Below, in pieces: positions 19,509 through 32,000 of a stretch of 64,000 nt of DNA. The first letter of the stretch is position 1. The number at the start of each line of letters is the position of its first letter. Source of the DNA: Flavobacterium sp. N2820 (GTDB lineage: Bacteria > Bacteroidota > Bacteroidia > Flavobacteriales > Flavobacteriaceae). The stretch spans positions 1,503,001 to 1,567,000 of the forward strand of contig NZ_CP110008.1 of the NCBI RefSeq assembly GCF_025947285.1, read 5' to 3'. Position numbers and translations under genes: made by a program. The notes under the pieces were generated by a model. That model saw only the letters and a list, made by a program, of their open reading frames with translations. It did not search any database and was not told where the DNA came from.

Positions 19509-21584
19509 ATGAAACAAATTTTAAACCTCTTGTTTTTTTTGGGTTGCACCTCCGTTTTTTCCCAAGTTGGCGTAAACACTACAACACCCAATGCTGCTTT
19601 TGATGTAAACTCTGCTAATCAAGGTGTATTAGTTTCCCGTGTAGCCTTAACTTCCAAAACAGTTGCTGCTCCAGTTGTAAATCCGCAAGGAGGTGCTTTA
19701 GCTAATGGAACATTAGTTTTTAATACTGCAACCGCAGGAACATCTCCTAATAATGTGGTGCCTGGATTTTATTATTGGGACACGCCAACATTAAGATGGA
19801 TAGCAATCGCATCAGATGCCAATACGCGCGGTTGGTCAGTGAATGGGAATGCTTCTACTAACCCTGCCACTGATTTTGTTGGAACTACAGATGCAAGAGA
19901 TTTTACAGTTCGTACAAATAATCTTGAAAGAATGCGCGTTATGTCTACCGGAAATGTAGGTATTGGAACACCAACACCAGCGTACAAATTAGACTTAGCC
20001 AACGGAACATTTGGGTTTGGAAATTCCAATTCCAGAACCGAAACTAGAGACAACGCGGGCTTGCAAGGCAATGCAGGTGCACAATCTGGTTTTTATGAGA
20101 CTGTTGCACCAATAAATTTTCCAGCTGGAGCTAGTTCGTGGTGGCATTTAATTGACAGCCGACATAATAATCCTGCTAATAATTATGCATTACAAATTGC
20201 AGGAAGCTTTGCTGACCAAGACTTATACTTCAGAAAAACCAACAACTCACCCACTACAGCGTGGTCTAAATTGTTAACCTCAAACTCTGGTTGGGGAACC
20301 ACTGGAAACGCAGGAACAAATCCAGCAGCTAACTTTATTGGAACAACTGACGCTAGAGATTTTGTGGTTCGCACAGCCAATACGGAAAGGATGCGCATTA
20401 CAGCATCAGGTAATGTAGGTATAGCAACCTCAACACCTTGGGCGCCATTACAATTTGATAACAGTATTCAAAACAGAAAAATAGTCATGTGGCAAAACTT
20501 TAATAACGACCATAATTTCTATGGATTCGGAGTTAACAGTTATGGTTTACGGTATCAAGTCGAAGTTCCAACTTCCAATCATATATTCTATGCTGGAACA
20601 AGCACCACAACAAGTAATGAATTAATGCGAATAACTGGAACTGGTAATGTTGGAATTGGAGTTGCAGCGCCAGCACAACGTCTAGACGTCCAAGGTGGCA
20701 ATGCAAGAATTAATAACGCCTTTATTGGAGATGTTGGTCATGGTGGTAGTTGGACTGGTTTTGCACATTACAGCCAAGCCAATCCATCGGGTTATGGATT
20801 ATTACAAGCTAGCGATGGTAACTATACATTTATTAACAAACAAAACACTGGAGGTGGTTATTTAGGTTTTAGGATAGGCAATGCGGATCAAGCCGTAATT
20901 CTAAATAACGGAAATATGGGCGTAGGAACCACAAACCCAAGCAAAAAATTTACAGTAGTAAACGGTTCCATCCGACCTCACGTTGGAAACTCTAGCGATG
21001 CAGGAATTTCGTTCCCAACTGATCCAGGTGGCGGTGGCGGAGACGAAGCTTTTATAAGATACTATGTTGATGGCGGAGGCGAAAACACTAAGCTCTTAAT
21101 TGGAAACAATAATGATGCCGATGATGACATCTCTTTTTTTCAGGGGGGTGCAGAGCGCATGAATATATATGCTGGTAACGTAGGAATTGGTATTACAACA
21201 CCTTGGGCAGCACTAACAATGGGTGGTGGTGCCTATTGCAATAGTTTTACTTGGGTAAATGCGTCCGATGCTCGATTGAAAGAGAATATTAAACCTATGA
21301 ATCAATATGGATTGACACAAGTACTGCAGTTGAAACCCGTAACCTATTATTATAAAAAAGACGAAACTAAGCATCAGGAAGTTGGTTTTATTGCACAAGA
21401 CGTGAAAAAAGTAATACCTGAAGTAGTGACTGGTAGTGAAGGTGATCTTGAAAAAGGAGAAACCTTGGGCTTGTCTTACGGCAATTTGGTGCCAGTATTA
21501 ACCAAAGCCATTCAAGAACAACAAGCTATGATTGAAGAATTAAAGAAGAAAGTTGAAATTTTAGAAGCTAAAACAAATAAATAA
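19509..21584 (+). CDS. Exported tail-fibre-like protein with S74 autochaperone domain
   Basis: 691 residues. Signal peptide (1-18, FFLGCTSVFS before QVGVNTTTP). The shaft contains several copies of a motif GTTDARDF-x-VRT-x-N-x-ERMR then GNVGIGT-x-TP, the repeat seen in many Flavobacteria fibre proteins. Residues about 584-665 are a peptidase S74 intramolecular chaperone (NASDARLKENIKP, GFIAQDVKKVIPEVV, LSYGNLVPVLTKAI). Ser586 and Lys591 have the five-residue spacing of the known catalytic dyad. A C-terminal coiled coil follows. S74 domains fold phage fibres as trimers and cut themselves off. It has no T9SS sorting domain. It has no phage genes around it, so it is a host surface fibre. Confidence 0.85.
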   Translation: MKQILNLLFFLGCTSVFSQVGVNTTTPNAAFDVNSANQGVLVSRVALTSKTVAAPVVNPQGGALANGTLVFNTATAGTSPNNVVPGFYYWDTPTLRWIAIASDANTRGWSVNGNASTNPATDFVGTTDARDFTVRTNNLERMRVMSTGNVGIGTPTPAYKLDLANGTFGFGNSNSRTETRDNAGLQGNAGAQSGFYETVAPINFPAGASSWWHLIDSRHNNPANNYALQIAGSFADQDLYFRKTNNSPTTAWSKLLTSNSGWGTTGNAGTNPAANFIGTTDARDFVVRTANTERMRITASGNVGIATSTPWAPLQFDNSIQNRKIVMWQNFNNDHNFYGFGVNSYGLRYQVEVPTSNHIFYAGTSTTTSNELMRITGTGNVGIGVAAPAQRLDVQGGNARINNAFIGDVGHGGSWTGFAHYSQANPSGYGLLQASDGNYTFINKQNTGGGYLGFRIGNADQAVILNNGNMGVGTTNPSKKFTVVNGSIRPHVGNSSDAGISFPTDPGGGGGDEAFIRYYVDGGGENTKLLIGNNNDADDDISFFQGGAERMNIYAGNVGIGITTPWAALTMGGGAYCNSFTWVNASDARLKENIKPMNQYGLTQVLQLKPVTYYYKKDETKHQEVGFIAQDVKKVIPEVVTGSEGDLEKGETLGLSYGNLVPVLTKAIQEQQAMIEELKKKVEILEAKTNK

Positions 21585-21703
21585 GTTTATACAGCATCAC
21601 GAAAAAAAGATAGTATTACTTTACACAAATTGGCTTTCTTTTGGTTATTAAAAATAATTTTATTGGGAGCCTTCACATTGATTTAGTTATTTCAGTTGTC
21701 ATT

Positions 21704-21744
21704 CAATCTGTCTTTATTATGTAATAAAGACAGATTGTTTTTTT
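21704..21744 (+). terminator. Strong rho-independent terminator after the fibre gene
   Basis: A perfect 16-bp stem (CAATCTGTCTTTATTA and its complement) with a TG loop followed by T7. Confidence 0.85.
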
Positions 21745-21893
21745 ATAATGAAGTAAATTATGAAATTACATACACTAAATCCGCATTCTAAAAAGCAACG
21801 TATCCATATCTATACATAATATAGATTTTTCAATATTTAACCTTGAGCTAAGCCAATAGAGTCCTATCTACCTTCCAATACCTTTAAACTTCC

Positions 21894-21942
21894 CACTCAT
21901 AACTCACAACCCACAACTCACAACTCATAACTTATAACTCCC
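21894..21942. repeat. Degenerate short tandem repeat (ACTCACAAC / ACTCATAAC type)
   Basis: About five units of 7-10 bp resembling AACTCACAAC or ACTCATAAC, in an otherwise featureless stretch between the terminator at 21744 and the gene at 22112. No gene is seen in 21585-22111. Confidence 0.5.
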
Positions 21943-22111
21943 AATCGAACTTATTCTACAAATAAATCTTAAAATAAAATCAATAATCAATACACTACAG
22001 CAATAATTGAAAGAGTTAACAAATTGTTGCTTAATACTTTTGTCAAGATTTAGGTTGAGCAATTGCAAATTGTTACCACTAGATTATATCATTAACTAAA
22101 ACTTACCCCGT

Positions 22112-23017
22112 ATGATTGACTTTACTTTATTCAAAACCCGAAGCAAAAGCAAACTTTTTTTATTTCTTCTGATGCTATCTGTACTTTATAGTACTGCAAG
22201 TTCTTATGAAAGTGAAGTAAAAAGGAATGTCATTTTAAAACTGGAAAACTCACTACAAAACCTTTCCAATCCATCAGAAAAAAAAATCATTGGTAGACGG
22301 ATCAAATTTCTTCATAGGAAAGTTGTCAGTAAATCAGAAACTTATACTGCAACAAGGGCCTTAAATGATAATGCCAATACCACTAATTTTCAAACGGTCA
22401 AACAGCAAACAAATGACAATGGTACTGAAATCATCCTGTCATTAGAAATTACTTTCGGTCAAAAAATAAAAGCACCACAACTTGGTAATTCAGTTAATTG
22501 GACTATTTCTGGACCTAGCGGAACTAAATCAGGATTAGGTAATGCGTTGAACGAATATGTGTTTGACAAACCAGGCAAATACGAAATTAGTTTGATTGAC
22601 AACAGTGCAGCTGCAAAAGCACACAGTAAAGAAGAATCATGTGCGCATGAAAAAGTTCCTTCTAAAATTAATGTAACCGTTTTTCCAATAAGAATGACTT
22701 TTCTAGGAGATGAATTAAAAGTTTCTAGTGACTTACATAAAGGAGTAGAAACTACAGGAATTTCAGTCAGCATACCAGTAGTAATTGAAACGTATGGAAA
22801 TCAAAGTCTTGATTTGAAATACACCAATGCAACTACTGCTGGTGTTGGTTCAAATATAATCGCAAAGCTTAAATCAGGTACTACCCTAAAACAAGGGAAA
22901 CAAGTTTTAGAATATGAGTTGAGTGGTATTGCAGAAGTAGAAGCTTACATACAGTTCAATTTTATTGATATAAATGGACGAACTCAAACAGCAGCTCTTA
23001 AAAAGCCAATACAATAA
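22112..23017 (+). CDS. Exported protein of unknown function, upstream of the giant adhesin
   Basis: 301 residues. The N-terminal hydrophobic segment after a basic start (KLFLFLLMLSVLYSTASS) is a signal peptide. A basic linker follows, then beta-rich domains. Residues about 110-165 (TEIILSLEITFGQ, NWTISGPSG, YVFDKPGKYEISLID) resemble a PKD/Ig-like fold, and a second beta domain covers about 200-295. It ends 43 bp before the giant adhesin on the same strand and may be co-transcribed, suggesting a role in adhesin secretion or presentation. No family can be named. Confidence 0.65.
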   Translation: MIDFTLFKTRSKSKLFLFLLMLSVLYSTASSYESEVKRNVILKLENSLQNLSNPSEKKIIGRRIKFLHRKVVSKSETYTATRALNDNANTTNFQTVKQQTNDNGTEIILSLEITFGQKIKAPQLGNSVNWTISGPSGTKSGLGNALNEYVFDKPGKYEISLIDNSAAAKAHSKEESCAHEKVPSKINVTVFPIRMTFLGDELKVSSDLHKGVETTGISVSIPVVIETYGNQSLDLKYTNATTAGVGSNIIAKLKSGTTLKQGKQVLEYELSGIAEVEAYIQFNFIDINGRTQTAALKKPIQ

Positions 23018-23060
23018 TCACACAACATTGCATACTTAGTAAAAACAAAATACCACTATT

Positions 23061-26000
23061 ATGAATATATTTTTAAAACATAAAACTAAACTTGGGCTGT
23101 TCTTAGCATTTTTCTTGTCCTTTATGGCAAGTGAGAATGTTGTGGCACAATGTGGAACACCAGCCGTGGGTTGTAGTACAACAGACAGAACCAATTATGG
23201 TTTTAATGCCAATAATAATCCCAACACGATAGAGTACGATAACTTTATTTCTGCGTATCACGGTACCATAGCACTAACTTCAAACGGTACGTTTCAGGTT
23301 TGGGGTGAAAGCATGGGAAATAGCGGGGTTGTTTCTGGAACTTACGGAACAGGAACCCATCTTTTAACTCCGGTAACTTTAGATAATGTAACCTATCCAG
23401 CCTTAACAGGTACGCCGTTAAAAGTCGCCACAGGAGGTAACGCAATAAGCCAACAAGTGGTCTTAACTACTACAGGGCTTTTTGCATGGGGACACTCAGG
23501 TGCTTTAATCGATCCGAGTATTACACCAACCACCACGTTCCAAAAAATTACAGTAAATGGAAAAGCAGATGGTTTACCTCCAGGGGTGACACCTGCCGAT
23601 GTTAAAATGTTATACGGTACGTTTCAAACATTAGTAATCACTACCTGTAGTGGAAACGTATGGGTGCTCGCAGCCAATGCAAGTGCTCGAGGAAATGGAG
23701 GAGTAGGTTCAGCGACAGTTTGGTCACAGGTAACAACAGCTGCAGCTGGAAATCCAGCATTAACCAATGTTGTGGCAGCTAGAGGAACCTATCAAGGTTT
23801 AATGGCTTTAAAATCAGACGGTACACTATGGACTTGGGGTTCACAATCGTTGGATGCAGCGGGAACTCCCTTTACAGATAGAAACAGAGCCGTTCAAATG
23901 GCAGTACCAGCTGGAATAACTCCTAAAATGATTGGTGCCACGTGTTCATCTACAGCGCAAATAAATCTTAATCCGACAACTTTTACATCAAGCTCTAGTT
24001 ATTATATCTTAGCTACCAATGGAAATGTATATTCCATCGGGTCAAATGCTGTAGGACAATTAGGCGATTGGACCACCACCGACAAACTAGTTTGGACACA
24101 ACCGCGCTACGCGAGTGCTGCAGGTCCAGTGATGAGCAATGTGAAATGGTTAAGTCCAAATGAGCATGATTGCTTTTTTCCCGCAGTGAATGTAATTAAT
24201 ACTTCAGCTGGAATTACGGGTTGGTGTCCCTCAAATCCTATGGTTGGGACCGCAGCTGCTAACAATCCTGGTACGCCACAGGGCATAGGTGCAAGCGATG
24301 TAATACTTGCAGTAGAAACTGGAGGTCATACTTCTATGGTGGTGAACGAATGTTATGCTAATTTCGGTTATGTTGGTCACCGTATAAATGGTAGTATGGG
24401 TGATGGTACGGCAACAAATACATTCGAACTCTTATACACTTACAACACCGCACCCGTTCAAATTTGTGGTGCAGAAACGATATCTGTTCCACTTTCACCA
24501 AGTCCTACAGGTCCTTCAGGTAAATATTGTGTAGGAACTACAATAACTGTTAACGCACTGCCAACTGGAGGAGTTTTAACTTTAGTTTCTGGACCAGGGA
24601 CTTTATCGGGCAATGTTATTACGGTTACAGGTGTTGGTAGTATAACTATAAAGTACGAGATTACTACATCATGTGGTACCGTTTTGTCTAAAAATTTAGT
24701 TTTAGAAACAGAAAATTGTAATGTTGCCCCAGTGGCTAATAATGACATACAACTTATACCTTTAACTGAGGACGGTTTAAACGGTTCAATAAATATAATC
24801 GGAAACGACACCGACGGTAATGGAAACCCAACCGCACCATTAAATGGTGTAGGGCAGTTTACCGTAGATTTAGATTCAACTACACCAGGAGTTCAAACCT
24901 CTATAACCACACCACAAGGTATTTGGGCATTAGACAATACAACAGGTATTGTAACCTTCGATCCAGCAGATAACTTCAACGGAACAGCTACCCTACCCTA
25001 TACATTATGTGATCCAACGGCACTTTGCGCTAATGCAAACATATCGTTTACGGTAAATCCAGTTAATGATGCACCAACAATAACAAATGATACAGCTACA
25101 GGTACAGAAGACAATCCTATAACAGGAACTATTCTAACCCCATCTGATTTTGACCCAGACGGAACAATGTTGGTAGTTACTACTACACCAGTAACACCGC
25201 CAGCTAATGGAACCATCATAATCAATACTGATGGAACCTACACCTATACACCCAACCCTGGTTTTAATGGGACAGACGTCGTTACTATACAAGTATGTGA
25301 TTCAGGCACACCTGGAGCAAGCTGTGCAAATCAAACTTTAACTATTACAGTTACACCTGTTAATGATTCACCAGTAATAGTAGATGACACCAATATAACC
25401 AATGAAGACACACCAGTTTCAGGGGACATTACTAACGCATCAGATTCAGATCCAGACGGTACAACGCTTGTTGTAAATACTACACCAATCGTTCCTCCAG
25501 TTAACGGAACAATTGTAGTACAACCTGATGGAACATACATCTATACGCCAAATCCAGACTTCACAGGAACAGAAATTATTACAATCGAAGTTTGTGATTC
25601 AGGTTTACCATTACCAGGTATTTGTGATAATCAAACCTTAACTATTACGGTTAACCCTGTTAATGATGCACCAGTTGCCAATAATGATACAGCACCAACT
25701 ACGGAAGATACACCAGTTGTAATCGCCGTTTTAGGTAACGATTCTGATTTAGAATCACCTCTAGACCCTGCAACGGTTGTAGTGACTGTACCGCCAACCA
25801 ATGGAACAACAACAGTTAACCCTGCAACAGGCGAAGTAACTTATACTCCAAACCCAGGATACAGCGGAACGGATACATTCACATATCAAGTATGTGATAG
25901 TGGTTTACCTTTACCTGCGGCTTGCGACACAGCTACAGTAACTGTAACAACTACAGCGGTAAACGACGCACCAATAATAAGCGATGATACCAATGTGACG

Positions 26001-29000
26001 AATGAAGACACACCTGTTTCAGGTGACATTACTAACGCTGCAGATTCAGATCCAGACGGTACAACACTTGTTGTAAATACTACACCAATCGTTCCTCCAG
26101 TTAACGGAACAATTGTAGTACAACCTGATGGAACATACATCTATACGCCAAATCCAGACTTCACAGGAACAGAAATTATTACAATCGAAGTTTGTGATTC
26201 AGGTTTACCATTACCTGGTATTTGTGATAATCAAACCTTAACTATTACGGTTAACCCTGTTAATGATGCACCAAATGCTAATAACGATTTGGTTTCTACG
26301 CCAGAAGATACTGCGGTAGTTATACCAGTATTAATTAATGATACTGATTTGGATGGTACAATCAATCCAACTACAGTAACAATTGTAACTATTCCTTCTA
26401 ACGGTACAACAACTGTTGACCCAATAACAGGAGAAGTAACTTACACACCTAATCCAGGCTTTAATGGTACAGATACCTTTACGTACCAAGTATGTGATAG
26501 TGGTTTGCCTTTACCAGCAGCTTGTGATACAGCAACAGTAACTGTTTTAGTTCCTGCTGATAATGATGTACCTGTTGTTTTGCCAGATACTAACGTAACA
26601 AATGAAGATACACCTGTATCGGGTGATATTACTAACGCAGCAGATTCAGATCCAGACGGAACAACACTTGTTGTAAACACTACACCTTTAAGTGGTCCTA
26701 CAAATGGAACAATTGTGTTACAACCTGATGGAACATACGTGTATACGCCAAATCCAAACTTTAATGGTACAGATGTAATTCTTATCACAGTTTGTGACTC
26801 AGGCACACCTCTTCCAGCAAATTGTGTGGATCAATTATTAACAATTACTGTTAATGCAGTCAATGATCCACCGGTTGCCAATAATGATACAGCACCAACT
26901 ACGGAAGATACACCAGTTGTAATCGCCGTTTTAGGTAACGATTCTGATTTAGAATCACCTTTAAATCCTGCAACGGTTGTAGTAACAGTACCGCCAACAA
27001 ACGGAACAACAACAGTTGATCCTGCAACAGGCGAAGTAACTTATACTCCAAACCCAGGATACAGCGGAACGGATACATTCACATATCAAGTATGTGATAG
27101 TGGTTTACCTTTACCTGCGGCTTGCGACACAGCTACAGTAACTGTAACAACTACAGCAGTAAACGACGCACCAATAATAAGTGATGATACCAATGTGACG
27201 AATGAAGACACACCTGTTTCAGGTGACATTACTAACGCTGCAGATTCAGATCCAGACGGTACAACACTTGTTGTAAATACTACACCAATCGTTCCTCCAG
27301 TTAACGGAACAATTGTAGTACAACCTGATGGAACATACATCTATACGCCAAATCCAGACTTCACAGGAACAGAGATTATTACAATCGAAGTTTGTGATTC
27401 AGGTTTACCATTACCAGGTATTTGTGATAATCAAACCTTAACTATTACGGTTAACCCTATTAATGATATGCCTATTGTTAATGATGACACAGCTACAACT
27501 AATGAGGATACTCCTGTCGTAATTGATGTAACAGCTAATGATACAGACTTAGAAGGTCCAATTGACCCAACAAGTGTAACTATTACTGATGCGCCAAATA
27601 ATGGAACTGTAACCGTTGATCCTACAACAGGAGAAGTGACTTATACACCAGATCCAAACTTTAATGGAACGGATACATTTACGTACCAAGTTTGTGATAG
27701 TGGTTTACCTTTACCTCCGGCTTGCGACACAGCTACAGTAACTGTAACAACTACAGCGGTAAACGACGCACCAATAATAAGCGATGATACTAACGTAACA
27801 AATGAAGACACACCTGTTTCAGGTGACATTACTAACGCGGCAGATTCAGATCCAGACGGTACAACGCTTGTTGTAAATACTACACCAATCGTTCCTCCAG
27901 TTAACGGAACAATTGTAGTACAACCTGATGGAACATACATCTATACGCCAAATCCAGACTTCACAGGAACAGAAATTATTACAATCGAAGTTTGTGATTC
28001 AGGTTTACCATTACCTGGTATTTGTGATAATCAAACCTTAACTATTACGGTTAACCCTGTTAATGATGCACCAGTTGCCAATAATGATACAGCACCAACC
28101 ACGGAAGATACACCAGTTGTAATCGCAGTTTTAGGTAACGATTCTGATTTAGAATCACCTTTAAATCCTGCAACGGTTGTAGTAACAGTACCGCCAACAA
28201 ACGGAACAACAACAGTTAACCCTGCAACAGGCGAAGTAAGTTATACTCCAAACCCAGGATACAGCGGAACGGATACATTCACATATCAAGTATGTGATAG
28301 TGGTTTACCTTTACCTGCGGCTTGCGACACAGCTACAGTAACTGTAACAACTACAGCAGTAAACGACGCACCAATAATAAGTGATGATACCAATGTGACG
28401 AATGAAGACACACCTGTTTCAGGTGACATTACTAACGCTGCAGATTCAGATCCAGACGGTACAACACTTGTTGTAAATACTACACCAATCGTTCCTCCAG
28501 TTAACGGAACAATTGTAGTACAACCTGATGGAACATACATCTATACGCCAAATCCAGACTTCACAGGAACAGAAATTATTACAATCGAAGTTTGTGATTC
28601 AGGTTTACCATTACCAGGTATTTGTGATAATCAAACCTTAACTATTACGGTTAACCCTGTTAATGATGCACCAGTTGCCAATAATGATACAGCACCAACT
28701 ACGGAAGATACACCAGTTGTAATCGCCGTTTTAGGTAACGATTCTGATTTAGAATCACCTCTAGACCCTGCAACGGTTGTAGTGACTGTACCGCCAACCA
28801 ATGGAACAACAACAGTTAACCCTGCAACAGGCGAAGTAACTTATACTCCAAACCCAGGATACAGCGGAACGGATACATTCACATATCAAGTATGTGATAG
28901 TGGTTTACCTTTACCTGCGGCTTGCGACACAGCTACAGTAACTGTAACAACTACAGCGGTAAACGACGCACCAATAATAAGCGATGATACCAATGTGACG

Positions 29001-32000
29001 AATGAAGACACACCTGTTTCAGGTGACATTACTAACGCTGCAGATTCAGATCCAGACGGTACAACACTTGTTGTAAATACTACACCAATCGTTCCTCCAG
29101 TTAACGGAACAATTGTAGTACAACCTGATGGAACATACATCTATACGCCAAATCCAGACTTCACAGGAACAGAGATTATTACAATCGAAGTTTGTGATTC
29201 AGGTTTACCATTACCTGGTATTTGTGATAATCAAACCTTAACTATTACGGTTAACCCTGTTAATGATGCACCAAATGCTAATAACGATTTGGTTTCTACG
29301 CCAGAAGATACTGCGGTAGTTATACCAGTATTAATTAATGATACTGATTTGGATGGTACAATCAATCCAACTACAGTAACAATTGTAACTATTCCTTCTA
29401 ACGGTACAACAACTGTTGACCCAATAACAGGAGAAGTAACTTACACACCTAATCCAGGCTTTAATGGTACAGATACCTTTACGTACCAAGTATGTGATAG
29501 TGGTTTGCCTTTACCAGCAGCTTGTGATACAGCAACAGTAACTGTTTTAGTTCCTGCTGATAATGATGTACCTGTTGTTTTGCCAGATACTAACGTAACA
29601 AATGAAGATACACCTGTATCGGGTGATATTACTAACGCAGCAGATTTTGACCCAGACGGAACAACACTTGTTGTAAACACTACACCTTTAAGTGGTCCTA
29701 CAAATGGAACAATTGTGTTACAACCTGATGGAACATACGTGTATACGCCAAATCCAAACTTTAATGGTACAGATGTAATTCTTATCACAGTTTGTGACTC
29801 AGGCACACCTCTTCCAGCAAATTGTGTGGATCAATTATTAACAATTACTGTTAATGCAGTCAATGATCCACCGGTTGCCAATAATGATACAGCACCAACT
29901 ACGGAAGATACACCAGTTGTAATCGCCGTTTTAGGTAACGATTCTGATTTAGAATCACCTTTAAATCCTGCAACGGTTGTAGTAACAGTACCGCCAACAA
30001 ACGGAGCAACAACAGTTGATCCTGCAACAGGCGAAGTAACTTATACTCCAAACCCAGGATACAGCGGAACGGATACATTCACATATCAAGTATGTGATAG
30101 TGGTTTACCTTTACCTGCGGCTTGCGACACAGCTACAGTAACTGTAACAACTACAGCGGTAAACGACGCACCAATAATAAGTGATGATACCAATGTGACG
30201 AATGAAGACACACCTGTTTCAGGTGACATTACTAACGCTGCAGATTCAGATCCAGACGGTACAACACTTGTTGTAAATACTACACCAATCGTTCCTCCAG
30301 TTAACGGAACAATTGTAGTACAACCTGATGGAACATACATCTATACGCCAAATCCAGACTTCACAGGAACAGAAATTATTACAATCGAAGTTTGTGATTC
30401 AGGTTTACCATTACCAGGTATTTGTGATAATCAAACCTTAACTATTACGGTTAACCCTATTAATGATATGCCTATTGTTAATGATGACACAGCTACAACT
30501 AATGAGGATACTCCTGTCGTAATTGATGTAACAGCTAATGATACAGACTTAGAAGGTCCAATTGACCCAACAAGTGTAACTATTACTGATGCGCCAAATA
30601 ATGGAACTGTAACAGTTGACCCTACAACAGGGGAAGTGACTTATACACCAGATCCAAACTTTAATGGAACGGATACATTTACGTACCAAGTTTGTGATTC
30701 AGGTATTCCATTGCCAGCTTCTTGTGATACCGCTACAGTAACTGTAACAGTAACTCCAGTAAACGATGCACCAATTGCTAATGATGATGTAGTTGCTTTA
30801 GCACTAACAGAAGACGGAGCTAACGGAACCGTGAACATCTTAACGAATGATACGGATGTAGATGGTAATCCTTCTCCAACTTCAGGTCATACCGTTGATT
30901 TAGATCCTAGTGCAGCAGGTAATCAAAACTCAATCACTACACCAGAAGGAACTTGGACTTACGATGCTACAACAGGAGTTGTAACTTTCGATCCAGCTGT
31001 TAACTTCAACGGAGTAGCGACATTACCATACACTTTATGTGATGCTGGCACTCCAGTATTATGTGATAACGCTGACATTACTTTCACAGTAACGGCTGTT
31101 AATGATGCACCAGTGGCTAATAATGACACAGCTACAACTAATGAAGATACTCCAGTTGTAATTGATGTAACAGCTAATGATACAGACTTAGAAGGTCCAA
31201 TTGACCCAACAAGTGTAACTATTACTGATGCGCCAGATAATGGAACTGTAACCGTTGATCCTACAACAGGAGAAGTAACTTATACACCAGATCCAAACTT
31301 TAATGGAACGGATACTTTTACGTACCAAGTTTGTGATTCAGGTATTCCATTGCCAGCTTCTTGTGATACCGCTACAGTAACTGTAACAGTAACTCCAGTA
31401 AACGATGCGCCAATTGCTAATGATGATGTAGTTGCTTTAGCACTAACAGAAGACGGAGCTAACGGAACCGTGAACATCTTAACGAATGATACGGATGTAG
31501 ATGGTAATCCTTCTCCAACTTCAGGTCATACCGTTGATTTAGATCCTAGTACAGCAGGTAATCAAAACTCAATCACTACACCAGAAGGAACTTGGACTTA
31601 CGATGCTACAACAGGAGTTGTAACATTCGACCCAGCGTTAAACTTCAACGGAGTAGCAACATTACCATACACTTTATGTGATGCTAGCACTCCAGTATTA
31701 TGTGATAACGCTGACATTACTTTCACAGTAACGGCTATAAATGATGTACCAGTGGCTAATAATGACACAGCTACAACTAATGAAGATACTCCAGTTGTAA
31801 TTGATGTAACAGCTAATGATACAGACTTAGAAGGTCCAATTGACCCAACAAGTGTAACTATTACTGATGCGCCAGATAATGGAACTGTAACCGTTGATCC
31901 TACAACAGGAGAAGTGACTTATACACCAGATCCAAACTTTAATGGAACGGATACATTTACGTACCAAGTTTGTGATTCAGGTATTCCATTGCCAGCTTCT

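Noticed and set aside
19509..21584. Second prophage marked by a tail-fibre gene
   Set aside because: It has a signal peptide and is flanked by host two-component and adhesin genes; no other phage genes are nearby.
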